64,000 nt of DNA from Ruminococcus sp. (GTDB lineage Bacteria; Bacillota; Clostridia; Oscillospirales; Ruminococcaceae). The number at the start of each line of letters is the position of its first letter. Position 1 is the stretch's first letter. Shown one piece after another: positions 44,976-53,486 of the stretch. Location of the stretch: the NCBI GenBank assembly GCA_015066935.1, contig SVNK01000003.1, forward strand, positions 206,910 through 270,909, in the 5' to 3' direction. The position numbers were made by a program, and so were the translations under genes. A model generated the notes under the pieces. It searched no databases. It was not told where the DNA came from and worked only from the letters and a program-made list of their open reading frames with translations.

Positions 44976-45675
44976 TAAAATTACTGCTGATAAGGCAAAT
45001 AAACAAAACAAAGGCAGCACGGTCATCCATATTGCAACAGGATTCATAGTCCTTGCCGTAAGTGTCGGAATTCTTCTTATAGCTCTGATAAAGCCATACG
45101 ACAAGTTAAAGGTTTATCTCAATATCGCTTTTATGGACGAGCTTAAAACAACTCCCGAGAATATCGGAAGCGGACTCATTATAAAGGAGAATAACATTAT
45201 AGACGGATATAATGGTGAAACATACGAAAACGGAGAATTCATACGTCCTTCTTTCGGAGAGCATTATGCAGATCTCAAATGTGACGTACTTGGTTTTGAC
45301 GTTCCGGTATACTGGGGAAGCAATATTAATCTTTTTGAGCTTGGTGCCTGTCAGTCTTCGGGCTCTGTCATTATCGGTTCGGACGGAAACACTGTAATAA
45401 GTGCCCACGAGGACACATACTTCAACAAGCTCAGTGAACTTGAAGTCGGTGATAAAATCATAATTAACACAACCTACGGCGAATTCAGTTATACCGTCAG
45501 GGAGCTTATTTCTTTCAAGAAAACAAACAGCAAATATGTTGTTCCCACAGAGGATAACCGACTTACACTGTATACCTGCAAGAAAGATGTTTTCGGTTCT
45601 CCCGATGAACGAATCGGTGTTATCTGCGACCTTACCGAGAAGAAGTTCTACACTCCGCTGAAGGAGGACAAGTAA
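44965..45675 (+). CDS. Sortase
   Basis: A 236-residue sortase. It has an N-terminal cytoplasmic tail, one membrane segment (about 20-42) and the catalytic domain with His148 (VISAHEDTYF), Cys205 (LTLYTCKK) and Arg216 (DERIGVIC). The class cannot be fixed by eye. It is coupled to the upstream exported protein (11-bp overlap) and followed 1 bp later by a membrane protein, which suggests a dedicated substrate. The ATG at 44965 has CGGAG upstream. Confidence 0.87.
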   Translation: MKDNKITADKANKQNKGSTVIHIATGFIVLAVSVGILLIALIKPYDKLKVYLNIAFMDELKTTPENIGSGLIIKENNIIDGYNGETYENGEFIRPSFGEHYADLKCDVLGFDVPVYWGSNINLFELGACQSSGSVIIGSDGNTVISAHEDTYFNKLSELEVGDKIIINTTYGEFSYTVRELISFKKTNSKYVVPTEDNRLTLYTCKKDVFGSPDERIGVICDLTEKKFYTPLKEDK

Positions 45676-45676
45676 T

Positions 45677-46609
45677 ATGAAAAGCATCAGAACATATATC
45701 CCGTCACTGTTTATCTCAGTGATTCTTGTACTGTTATTTCTTGGAGGATCGGCTGTTGTAATTGCTGATATAAACATTACATCGGAACATTTCAGAAAGA
45801 CTGCCTCAGAGAAGAATATTGAAGCTCAGATTTATACCTCGATAGAAAAGAATTATCGTGAAAAGGCAAATGCAACAGGTATTCCTGCCAATGTGTACAC
45901 TGACCATCTTAGTGAAGAGTACCTCGCATCCGTCATGAACGTATATATCGACGCTGGATTTAAAACACTGTCGGACGGCAGTAAATTTGCTCCGCAGATT
46001 CCCGTGAATCCTGAACTCGAAGCAAGCATTGATAAATTCTTCAATGATTATGCCGACAAAACAGGCTACAAAAAAGATGAAAAATTTGAAAAAAAGCTTG
46101 CCAAAACAAAAGAGGAAGCCTATAAGTTGATCGGAAGTCAGTGTGATGCGTTTAAATTTTCGGCATTAAACAGTCATGGTGCTATGAAAAGTATATCGAA
46201 AATCTACAGCCACAGAATTCACATTGCAGTCATAATATCCGCTGCAGCACTTGTATTACTTGCTGTTATGTTCATCATAAACAGGAAGAATAAGAAGTCC
46301 ATGCTTTATTGGTGCGGAGTATCTGCACTTATTTCGGGGATTATCGGCACGATACCGAGTGCAGTTCTCGTTGCTGACCGCTATTTTGATTCTTTCTCAA
46401 TAAAACAGCCGCAGATTTTCACTGCATATACAACCACTTTCTATCGCTTGACCGAAGCATTTATGGCTGCCCATATAGCATTCGCTGCTATCGGAATTAC
46501 AATGCTTGTTATATACGGTGTACTCTGCGGTATTAACAAGAACAACATAAAGGCTCCCGCAGATATTGAAGTTAAGAAAAAGTCAGATGAAATTGTTTCG
46601 GCAGAATGA
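45677..46609 (+). CDS. Membrane protein of the sortase operon, unknown function
   Basis: 310 residues: an N-terminal membrane helix (SLFISVILVLLFLGGSAVVI), an extracellular helical region (about 32-170, charged, with repeated EKNIEAQIYTSIEKNYREK-like helices), then three membrane segments (about 178-197, 210-232 and 260-285) and a charged tail. I do not recognise a family. The 1-bp gap to the sortase gene implies a joint function; it might present the substrate or assemble with the sortase. Confidence 0.7.
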   Translation: MKSIRTYIPSLFISVILVLLFLGGSAVVIADINITSEHFRKTASEKNIEAQIYTSIEKNYREKANATGIPANVYTDHLSEEYLASVMNVYIDAGFKTLSDGSKFAPQIPVNPELEASIDKFFNDYADKTGYKKDEKFEKKLAKTKEEAYKLIGSQCDAFKFSALNSHGAMKSISKIYSHRIHIAVIISAAALVLLAVMFIINRKNKKSMLYWCGVSALISGIIGTIPSAVLVADRYFDSFSIKQPQIFTAYTTTFYRLTEAFMAAHIAFAAIGITMLVIYGVLCGINKNNIKAPADIEVKKKSDEIVSAE

Positions 46610-46648
46610 ACATTTTTTTAAACTTTTGAACAAAGCACTCGTTGAATA

Positions 46649-46677
46649 TTGACATTTGTCATTTTTTGTGATATAAT
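46649..46677 (+). promoter_or_regulatory. Consensus promoter of the aquaporin gene
   Basis: TTGACA (46649-46654), 17-bp spacer, TATAAT (46672-46677) with TGN extension, a full-consensus sigma-A promoter. Confidence 0.93.
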
Positions 46678-46723
46678 GAGTGTATCGAGAAATCGAAAAA
46701 TAATTTTTCAGGAGGATGAAAAT

Positions 46724-47437
46724 ATGAACAATCCATCAATCAAAAAGTACATTGCCGAATTCATCGGTACATGTGTACTTGTAATCTGCGGATGCGGTAC
46801 AGCGATGACTGTAGGCTGTTCAGGTTCAGGTTATCTTATTACTGCACTTGCTTTCGGTCTTACAATCGTTGCAATGGCTTACAGCATCGGCAACATCTCA
46901 GGCTGCCATATCAACCCTGCAGTTTCACTTGCGGTTTATATGAACGGCGGTCTCAATAAGAATGATTTTGTAGGCTACATTGTTTCACAGTGTGCAGGCT
47001 CACTCTTCGGTTCACTTATTCTTCGCCTTGTTTTCCTTCTTGGAGACAGAACTGATGCTACAGGCAACCCTGAAGATGATGACAAGTGGGGCATGGGTGC
47101 AAACGGACTCGGCGGTATTGATGATAACATCTTTGCAGGACTTCTCGTTGAGATTATCCTTACATTCATTTTTGTAATTGCAATCCTCGGCGTTACTTCA
47201 AAGGCTGCTAATCACGGTTCCTTCGGCGGACTCGTAATCGGTCTTTCACTTACACTCGTACATCTTCTCGGTATTGGTCTTACAGGTACTTCTGTAAACC
47301 CTGCAAGAAGCTTCGGACCTGCTGTTTTCGCTCTTGGCGACGCAATCGTTCAGCTCTGGGTATTCATCGTAGGACCTCTTGTTGGAGCAGCTCTTGCAGC
47401 TATTACTTACAAGTTCCTCAGTGCTGAGAAAAACTGA
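46724..47437 (+). CDS. aqpZ: Aquaporin (MIP family)
   Basis: 237 residues, six membrane helices, two NPA boxes (CHINPAVSLAVYM and SVNPARSFGPAVF). The short loops and ARS after the second NPA fit an AqpZ-like water channel more than a glycerol facilitator. The start at 46724 follows CAGGAGGATG; an ORF start further upstream (46649) lies in the promoter. The strong promoter suggests high expression. Confidence 0.94.
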   Translation: MNNPSIKKYIAEFIGTCVLVICGCGTAMTVGCSGSGYLITALAFGLTIVAMAYSIGNISGCHINPAVSLAVYMNGGLNKNDFVGYIVSQCAGSLFGSLILRLVFLLGDRTDATGNPEDDDKWGMGANGLGGIDDNIFAGLLVEIILTFIFVIAILGVTSKAANHGSFGGLVIGLSLTLVHLLGIGLTGTSVNPARSFGPAVFALGDAIVQLWVFIVGPLVGAALAAITYKFLSAEKN

Positions 47438-47448
47438 TTTAAAAAAAT

Positions 47449-47482
47449 GCTGCCGTCGGTTATTCCGACAGCAGCTTTTTTT
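47449..47482. terminator. Bidirectional terminator between aqpZ and sigE
   Basis: Stem gctgccgtcgg / ccgacagcagc (one mismatch), loop ttatt, with A7 before and T7 after. It serves both convergent genes. Confidence 0.88.
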
Positions 47483-48179
47483 ATGTCATGCTTTCAAGCT
47501 TTATGCGAAGCTTCTTGATTATTTTTTTCTCAAGACGTGATATATAGGACTGCGAAATTCCTATAAGTTCAGCGACCTCTTTCTGTGTTTTTTCTTTGCC
47601 GTCTTTCAGACCGAAACGCATTTCCATGATTTCACGTTCACGGTCGCAGAGCTCAGAAACAGCGTCACGCAGGATTTCACGCTCGGCTTCGTTTTCGATA
47701 CCCTTATTTACGATGTCGTCTTCTGTTCCGAGAATATCGGAGAGGAGAAGCTCGTTTCCGTCGTAATCAATATTAAGCGGTTCATCAATTGAAAGGTCAT
47801 TGCGGTACTGGGAGGATTTTCGCAGAAACATAAGTATTTCGTTTTCGATACAGCGGGAGGCGTATGTTGCAAATTTAATATTTTTAGTCGGACAGAACGT
47901 TTTCACAGCCTTTATAAGTCCGATTGTACCGATTGAAACAAGGTCCTCGATTCCTATACCTGTGGACTCAAACTTTTTTGCAATGTAAACCACAAGTCTG
48001 AGATTATGAACTATCAGTTTGTCCCTTGCCTGCGGATCGTTTTCCATCAGTCCCGCAAAAACCTCAGCTTCCTCCTGTTTTGAAAGCGGAGGCGGCAAGG
48101 TGTCGGAGCCGTTAACGTAATGAACTTCTCCCCGAAGAAGTTCACGGATTTGTAAAAGCATTTTTTTTAAGATACTCAT
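47481..48179 (-). CDS. sigE: Sporulation sigma factor SigE (pro-form)
   Basis: 232 residues, closely following Bacillus SigE. The pro-sequence ([17 protein letters not shown]) precedes the conserved [17 protein letters not shown] around the processing site. Region 2 includes [17 protein letters not shown] and [16 protein letters not shown], and region 4 [25 protein letters not shown]. It directs mother-cell sporulation genes after cleavage by SpoIIGA, encoded 17 bp upstream. The usual neighbour sigG does not follow; the convergent aqpZ does. Confidence 0.95.
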   Translation of the reverse strand: MSILKKMLLQIRELLRGEVHYVNGSDTLPPPLSKQEEAEVFAGLMENDPQARDKLIVHNLRLVVYIAKKFESTGIGIEDLVSIGTIGLIKAVKTFCPTKNIKFATYASRCIENEILMFLRKSSQYRNDLSIDEPLNIDYDGNELLLSDILGTEDDIVNKGIENEAEREILRDAVSELCDREREIMEMRFGLKDGKEKTQKEVAELIGISQSYISRLEKKIIKKLRIKLESMT

Positions 48180-48196
48180 TTTTATACTCCTTTATT

Positions 48197-49009
48197 TTAT
48201 ATTTTCAGCAGCTTTGGATTGAAAATTGCCTTATCTCCGCTGTTTCCGAGTCCTATCAGAGCTTCAACGTGCTTTTTTTCGCCGCTTGAATCTGTTATTA
48301 TCAGCACTTCGTCGGGACGGAATACAGGCAGAAGTCCGCTTGACGAAACGGTACTGCACGGAAGCAGTCGGAATCCTTTTGGTAAATTAAAATCATCGTT
48401 GCTGTCAATGCCGAAATGTTCCCTGCTGCATATAATTACGGGAGAACCTGAAAAAAAGTCCACGAGAACATTTCCTGTATCGGCGAGTCCGTTGATTGCA
48501 ACAACTTTCTCCCTGTAACGTACTATAACCCGATAGCAATCGGTTTCTGCGGGAGTCCTGTCAAGAAAGTTTCTCACAAGCCAGAGTAAAAAGTACATAA
48601 CGGACGTAGTTGCCACAAGGATCACCAGTGAAAAATCTATGTAAAAGCAGGCGTTATTGAAGTGCATCAGTTCGGGAGCTGCCCATGAATATACAGCGTA
48701 GACGGTGCCTGCAAGAATGAAATTCGCACTGAAAAACGCTGTTGAGTTTATTATGAATCTTCGGAGGCTGATGAAGCCGAAAGCCATAAGCACTACTGTG
48801 AACGCTGCAATAAGTCTGATGAAGATATTGAGAAGTGTACCCAGCTGTGGTGCAAGAATAAGCAGTGAGTACAGACTTCCGTAAACCGAAGCAGCGGTAC
48901 ATTTCCATTTTTTCATAGGGGAATGGGTGAACCACGCTGCTGTTCGGATCAGGAAGAAATTCACATAAATGTTCAGTATGATAAGAACGTCAAGGTATAT
49001 AGTTTCCAT
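48197..49009 (-). CDS. spoIIGA: Sigma-E processing peptidase SpoIIGA
   Basis: A 270-residue membrane aspartic protease. Five hydrophobic segments fill the N-terminal half (METIYLDVLIILNIYVNFFLI onward). The cytoplasmic half has the active-site motif INGLADTGNVLVD. It activates pro-SigE in the mother cell when triggered from the forespore. The start at 49009 follows AGGAGGTGCC; the ORF extension to 49075 has no site. A TGTCGCA (49068-49074) resembling a Spo0A box lies 60 bp upstream, which is only suggestive. Confidence 0.93.
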   Translation of the reverse strand: METIYLDVLIILNIYVNFFLIRTAAWFTHSPMKKWKCTAASVYGSLYSLLILAPQLGTLLNIFIRLIAAFTVVLMAFGFISLRRFIINSTAFFSANFILAGTVYAVYSWAAPELMHFNNACFYIDFSLVILVATTSVMYFLLWLVRNFLDRTPAETDCYRVIVRYREKVVAINGLADTGNVLVDFFSGSPVIICSREHFGIDSNDDFNLPKGFRLLPCSTVSSSGLLPVFRPDEVLIITDSSGEKKHVEALIGLGNSGDKAIFNPKLLKI

Positions 49010-49517
49010 GAGGCACCTCCTGTACTGCTGCACTGTAATTATTATAATACAGCACAGGTGAAAAATATGTCGCAAAAACGTTTGCAGGAAATAAAAAAAC
49101 AGAGCCGCAGCTCTGTTCAGTTTGTTGATAAAGATTATTATTAACGGACGACCAATGGTCGTCCATACATTAATGATATACAGAATACACGTTTTTTGGG
49201 GGGATGTACGATGTTGGCGAAAATTTTCCGCAGAAAGATTTCAACCACAAATACTGTAGAAAAAGCCGTATATTAACGGGACGTCGAGGACGCCGTCCCC
49301 TACAGATGGCTATTTTACATACTATAAATGTAGGGGCGTACTTAGGCAAAAAACAAAACCTTTGATTTTGCCTTTTTGCGTATGCCAATGGTAGTGTTCG
49401 CCCGAAAAAAATATGTTTATCGACACGCTACAACGCTCTCAGGAGCGTTCTTTTTTATTTATGGGGAGTCACAAAATGAATCATGGTGAATATAATAATA
49501 GTGACCCACCTGCTGCC
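49010..49517. other. Intergenic region with palindromic repeats
   Basis: 508 bp without a gene. It holds a hairpin aacagagc/gctctgtt (49097-49117), ggacgaccaatggtcgtcc (49146-49164), gggacg/cgtccc (49278-49299), a tgtagggg...cgccc pair (49327-49407) and a terminator-like aacgctc/gagcgtt followed by T6 (49431-49456). These units are relatives of those at 21270-21495. Confidence 0.65.
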
Positions 49518-50000
49518 TTAAATATCGGCAATATTGGTTACGATACCGGCAGGAGAAATGTCGATATGTCCGAATGAAGGCTTATTTCCGTCACGTGGAC
49601 ACGAAGCGCTGCCCGGATTCAATATATACATTCCGTCCTGAAATCCCTGAAAACGTGCGTGTGTGTGACCGTACAGCACAATATCACAACCGTTCACTTC
49701 TGCCATTTTTTTAAGGGTTTCCAGCGAACTGTTAACGCCGAATCTATAGCCGTGCGTTGCAAAAATCTTATGCTCGCCGACAGGAAGGACGAAAGTTCCC
49801 GGACAGGTGCTTCCGTAGTCGCAGTTTCCGGCAACAAAAATGATTTTCGGTGCTATTACGGGATTTTTGGCGATATAGGTGTCGAGCTCACGTTCACCGT
49901 CACCGAGGTGGAAAATCCAGTCAGCGTCGGTATTACGGTCGATGACGCTTCTGAGAGCGTCATAATTGCCATGGGTATCGGAAATAACAATAATTCGCAT
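49518..50000 (-). CDS. YfcE/MJ0936-type metallophosphodiesterase
   Basis: 160 residues with the metal motifs VISDTHGNYDAL, HLGDGERE, VAGNCDYGS, FATHGYRFG and YGHTHARF, and the C-terminal LNPGSASCPRDGN typical of YfcE. It is a predicted phosphodiesterase of unknown natural substrate. AAAGGAGAA lies before the ATG. Upstream it is divergent from the small-protein cluster. Confidence 0.92.
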   Translation of the reverse strand: MRIIVISDTHGNYDALRSVIDRNTDADWIFHLGDGERELDTYIAKNPVIAPKIIFVAGNCDYGSTCPGTFVLPVGEHKIFATHGYRFGVNSSLETLKKMAEVNGCDIVLYGHTHARFQGFQDGMYILNPGSASCPRDGNKPSFGHIDISPAGIVTNIADI

Positions 50001-50104
50001 AGTAATTCTCCTTTGCTTTGCGTATGGAAGTTCTGTAACAAATTATATCACAGGAAAGAGGAAACTTCAAGACTTTTTATGAATTATTGAAGGAGCGTGT
50101 GAAT

Positions 50105-50350
50105 ATGAATAATATTAACCCCCAGAAGATGAACGGACTTGTCAATGCGATAAGCAAGAAAATCGGAGTGCCGTCAGATAAGCTGATGAGCGAGCTTCAG
50201 GCCGGCAAATTCGACAGTGCACTTTCTGCGATGAACAAGAATGATGCAGAGAAATTCCGTCAGGCAGTAAATAATCCGAAGCTTGTAGAGCGTATGATGA
50301 GTACACCGCAGGCAAAGGCACTTTATAAAAAGTTATCGGGAGAAAAATAG
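50105..50350 (+). CDS. Small helical protein of unknown function (81 aa)
   Basis: MNNINPQKMNGLVNAISKKI and AMNKNDAEKFRQAVNNPKLVERMMSTPQAKALYKKL suggest four or five short amphipathic helices. No membrane segment, no Cys. Start 50105 follows AAGGAGCG. It heads a run of four small genes (to 51345) ending in a BofA relative. I do not recognise the family. Confidence 0.75.
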   Translation: MNNINPQKMNGLVNAISKKIGVPSDKLMSELQAGKFDSALSAMNKNDAEKFRQAVNNPKLVERMMSTPQAKALYKKLSGEK

Positions 50351-50365
50351 GTGTGAGGTTGAGCA

Positions 50366-50722
50366 GTGGATGACTTAATGGGAAAAATAGGAGAAATTCT
50401 CTCCGACGAGGAAAGCATGAAGCAGCTTTCCGAGCTTGCAGGAATGCTTTCCTCGGATGACGGTACGGAAAACTCTGTCAATACAGATGATAAATGTGAT
50501 GAAGAAGGTTCCGGATTTCCCGATATAGGTTCGATTATGAAGATAATGGGGTTAGTGGGAACTCTGTCGCAGAATGACAGGAATGCAGAGCTTCTTCTTG
50601 CATTGAAGCCACATCTTAGCGAGGAAAAACAGAAAAAGGTTGACAGAGCTGTAAAACTGCTGAAACTGCTTGCGGTCTGGAGCATGGCAAAGGAAAACGG
50701 TTTGCTGAATGACCTTATATAG
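50366..50722 (+). CDS. Small acidic protein of unknown function (118 aa)
   Basis: It starts with GTG (DDLMGKIGEILSDEESMKQL). It has an acidic middle (DDGTENSVNTDDKCDEE), then helical segments ending KVDRAVKLLKLLAVWSMAKENGLLNDL. No signal peptide or clear membrane helix. It lies 15 bp after the previous gene and 13 bp before the next. Confidence 0.72.
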   Translation: MDDLMGKIGEILSDEESMKQLSELAGMLSSDDGTENSVNTDDKCDEEGSGFPDIGSIMKIMGLVGTLSQNDRNAELLLALKPHLSEEKQKKVDRAVKLLKLLAVWSMAKENGLLNDLI

Positions 50723-50735
50723 GGGAGGGGAGTGT

Positions 50736-51071
50736 ATGGCGATGCAGAACAGACGGTATATCAATAAAATGCGTCGTGATGCAATCGGACGCTCATATCG
50801 TGCAGGAAAAAGGTGCGGCAGCTATACTGAAAGTGATATTCCGCCTGACGCAAGCGATATCTGTGATTCGGCTGCCGATGATGAAAAGACTGTTCAGCCT
50901 GAGCCAAAGCCTCCGGACCGCATTCGTTTCAAGAATAAGAGCGGTATACTGGAAGAGCTGCTTGGTTCAATTGATAAAGATACGCTTCTGATAGCGGCGA
51001 TGCTTGTTCTGCTGATGAAGGATGGAGGAGACAAGCGGCTTATTATTGCACTCGGATATATATTAATGTGA
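50736..51071 (+). CDS. Small basic protein with hydrophobic C-terminus, unknown function (111 aa)
   Basis: It has a basic N-terminus (MQNRRYINKMRRDAIGRSYRAGKR), a Pro/acid linker, then a hydrophobic end (LLIAAMLVLLMKDGGDKRLIIALGYILM) that may lie on or in the membrane. ATG 50736 follows GGGGAGGGG. It may be the membrane-linked member of the small-protein operon. Confidence 0.72.
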   Translation: MAMQNRRYINKMRRDAIGRSYRAGKRCGSYTESDIPPDASDICDSAADDEKTVQPEPKPPDRIRFKNKSGILEELLGSIDKDTLLIAAMLVLLMKDGGDKRLIIALGYILM

Positions 51072-51090
51072 TTGAAAGAAAGGGAACAAA

Positions 51091-51345
51091 ATGAGTACGG
51101 ACTTTATATTTGCGGCAGTGTGTGCGGCTGCGACACTTATAATGATAGTTTATTACATGAAATGCAAAAAGCGTCTGAGAGCTATGATTTTTGGTGCTCT
51201 GACAGGTCTGGCGGCACTTTTTATACTTAATAAGTTCGGTGGAAATTTTGATACGGAGCTTCCGCTGAATACGTTCAACGTTATCGGAAGTGCAATTCTC
51301 GGAGTTCCATTTGTGATATGTATGGTTATATTAAGAATTATGTGA
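51091..51345 (+). CDS. BofA-like small membrane protein
   Basis: 84 residues with three hydrophobic stretches (FIFAAVCAAATLIMIVYY, AMIFGALTGLAALFIL and IGSAILGVPFVICMVIL). FNVIGSAILGVPFVICMVIL matches the C-terminal signature of pro-sigma-K processing inhibitor BofA. In Bacillus, BofA restrains the SpoIVFB protease. With sigE/spoIIGA 2-3 kb away this points to sporulation, but BofA-like proteins also occur in non-sporulating Clostridia. Confidence 0.75.
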   Translation: MSTDFIFAAVCAAATLIMIVYYMKCKKRLRAMIFGALTGLAALFILNKFGGNFDTELPLNTFNVIGSAILGVPFVICMVILRIM

Positions 51346-51373
51346 AAAATTCTTAAAAATTTTGCACAACCAC

Positions 51374-51402
51374 TTGAAATAATGTGTCTGATGTGGTAAA
51401 AT
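51374..51402 (+). promoter_or_regulatory. Promoter of pdp
   Basis: TTGAAA (51374-51379), 17-bp spacer, TAAAAT (51397-51402) with extended TGG. Confidence 0.82.
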
Positions 51403-51426
51403 ATATCTGATGGAGGTGACACGTTC

Positions 51427-52701
51427 ATGAATGCAGTAGATATTATTAACAAAACGAAAAACTCGGTTCCGCTGACAGACGAGGAAATAAAATGGCTTGT
51501 CAGAAGCTATACCAATGATGAAATTCCCGATTATCAGATGTCGGCATGGCTGATGGCTGTATGCATGAAGGGACTGACAGAGGAGGAAACGCTCGCTCTT
51601 ACATATGCAATGCGTGACAGCGGAGACATTCTTCAGCTGGACGTGCCAATGACGGCAGACAAGCACAGTACAGGCGGTGTAGGCGATAAAACTACCCTTA
51701 TTATCGGACCGGCAGCAGCTGCGGCAGGTGTCTGTATGGCAAAGATGTCTGGACGTGGACTCGGTCATACCGGCGGTACAATAGACAAGCTTGAGAGTAT
51801 AAGCGGATTCAGAACCGAACTTCCGATGGAGGAATTTGAAGCAATTCTTCGGGAGACAAATTTTTCGGTAATATCGCAGAGTGGAAATATATGTCCTGCG
51901 GATAAAAAAATATATGCACTCAGAAATGCAACAGGTACGGTTGACAGCATACCATTGATATGTGCAAGCATAATGAGCAAAAAGCTTGCCACAAATGCGG
52001 ATTGTCTGCTTCTTGACGTGAAATGCGGAAGCGGTGCTTTTATGAAAACGCATGAAGAAGCACAGAAGCTTGCGATGCTGATGGAAAAAATCGGAAATAT
52101 GGCAGGGAAACGCTGTAAGGCGGTTGTAACCGATATGAATACTCCTCTTGGAAAAAATATCGGAAATGCCCTTGAGGTTTCAGAGGCACTGGAGATTCTG
52201 CGTGGGAATGATAAAGGAAGTCTGTACGAGCTGTGCATGCAGCTTACAGCAGAGATACTTGTCCTTGCCGATAAGGGCAGCTATGATGAATGTCTGGCGA
52301 TGGCAAAGGAATCGGTTTCAAGCGGAAAGGCGCTTGAAATATTCCGAAGAACGATTGAGCTTCAGGGCGGCGATGCACGTATCTGTGACGATTCTTCACT
52401 GCTTCCACAGGCTAAATACTGCTATGAGGTGCGTGCTGCAAGAAATATGAGGATTCTTTCGATGGATAGTCAGGCTCTTGGTATGACATCACTTCTTCTC
52501 GGTGCAGGCAGATTAAGCAAGAGTGATACTATTGATATGTCGGCGGGCATCGTGATGAATTGCGCACCCGGAGACTGTATGTATGAGGGAGACGTCATAA
52601 TGACGCTGTATTCGTCGGTTATAAGCGATTTTACAGAGACATCTGTCAGAGCACTTGACGCATTGGAGTATACGGATATGCCGTCAGGTTCAGAGAATTG
52701 A
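51427..52701 (+). CDS. pdp: Pyrimidine-nucleoside (thymidine) phosphorylase
   Basis: 424 residues. It has DYQMSAWLMAVCMKGLT, the phosphate and nucleoside site DKHSTGGVGDKTTLI, MSGRGLGHTGGTIDKLESI and LDVKCGSGAFMKT. It splits pyrimidine nucleosides with phosphate into base and (deoxy)ribose-1-phosphate. GGAGGTG lies before the ATG. A single-gene unit. Confidence 0.95.
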   Translation: MNAVDIINKTKNSVPLTDEEIKWLVRSYTNDEIPDYQMSAWLMAVCMKGLTEEETLALTYAMRDSGDILQLDVPMTADKHSTGGVGDKTTLIIGPAAAAAGVCMAKMSGRGLGHTGGTIDKLESISGFRTELPMEEFEAILRETNFSVISQSGNICPADKKIYALRNATGTVDSIPLICASIMSKKLATNADCLLLDVKCGSGAFMKTHEEAQKLAMLMEKIGNMAGKRCKAVVTDMNTPLGKNIGNALEVSEALEILRGNDKGSLYELCMQLTAEILVLADKGSYDECLAMAKESVSSGKALEIFRRTIELQGGDARICDDSSLLPQAKYCYEVRAARNMRILSMDSQALGMTSLLLGAGRLSKSDTIDMSAGIVMNCAPGDCMYEGDVIMTLYSSVISDFTETSVRALDALEYTDMPSGSEN

Positions 52702-52719
52702 GGAATATTATAAATATGC

Positions 52720-52748
52720 TTGACTTATGCGATAAAACGTGATAAAAT
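52720..52748 (+). promoter_or_regulatory. Promoter of the double zinc-ribbon protein gene
   Basis: TTGACT (52720-52725), 17-bp spacer, TAAAAT (52743-52748). Confidence 0.82.
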
Positions 52749-52808
52749 GAAATTATAAAAAATGTCAATGTGAGCCGTAAGGCTCTGAAATAAAGGGAGG
52801 TAATTGCA

Positions 52809-53357
52809 ATGGGTTTTATGGATAATGTAAAGGGATTTGCTGCAAAGGTTGGAAGTGCTGTTGAAAACGGCGCTAAAAGCGTTTCGGACAATTCCAAAAA
52901 AATGGCGGAAAAATCAAAAGTAAAGCGTGAGATTTCTCAGCTTGAAACAGAGATGAACAATGCCTATCTTGCTATCGGAAAGAAGTATTTTGAGCTTCAC
53001 TCAGCTTCTCCTGAGGCTGATTACGAGGAATCTGTAAATACTATCTTAAAGGACACTGAGAGAATTGAAAAATTCCGTCTGCTTCTTGCTTCAATGGAAG
53101 ATAAACAGCCGTGTTCAGGCTGCGGTGCAGAAGTTTCAAGAGGACAGAAGTTCTGTGATAAGTGCGGTGCTAAGGTAGAGTTTGCAGAAGCTCCCATTAT
53201 CGAGGGCTTTAATGACCAGTCTGCTGCTGTTGTTGATGTTGCTGCCGAAGTCGTTGAAGAGGAAGCTGCACCTTCACCTGCTTTCTGTTCGGGATGCGGT
53301 GCTGCTCTTGATGCCGGTGTCAAGTTCTGCGATAAATGCGGTACTAAGGTAGAATAA
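52809..53357 (+). CDS. Protein with N-terminal helical domain and two zinc ribbons
   Basis: 182 residues. The N-terminal part (about 1-95) is helical and coiled-coil-like (VKREISQLETEMNNAYLAIGKKYFELH). It is followed by two zinc ribbons: CSGCGAEVSRGQKFCDKCGAKVE and, after an acidic Ala/Val/Glu linker, CSGCGAALDAGVKFCDKCGTKVE. The two ribbons are near-repeats. The family is common in Clostridia; the role is unknown. An AAAGGGAGG ribosome site and own promoter. Confidence 0.85.
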   Translation: MGFMDNVKGFAAKVGSAVENGAKSVSDNSKKMAEKSKVKREISQLETEMNNAYLAIGKKYFELHSASPEADYEESVNTILKDTERIEKFRLLLASMEDKQPCSGCGAEVSRGQKFCDKCGAKVEFAEAPIIEGFNDQSAAVVDVAAEVVEEEAAPSPAFCSGCGAALDAGVKFCDKCGTKVE

Positions 53358-53486
53358 GTTCTGCTTGTATCGCACTCATACGGATGAAAACGAAAGTCGC
53401 TTTTGATAATTATGTCAGAAGCGGCTTTGCATTGCCATATACATGATAGGGTATAGAATTCAAAGAATGAATAATGGGGGATCAAC

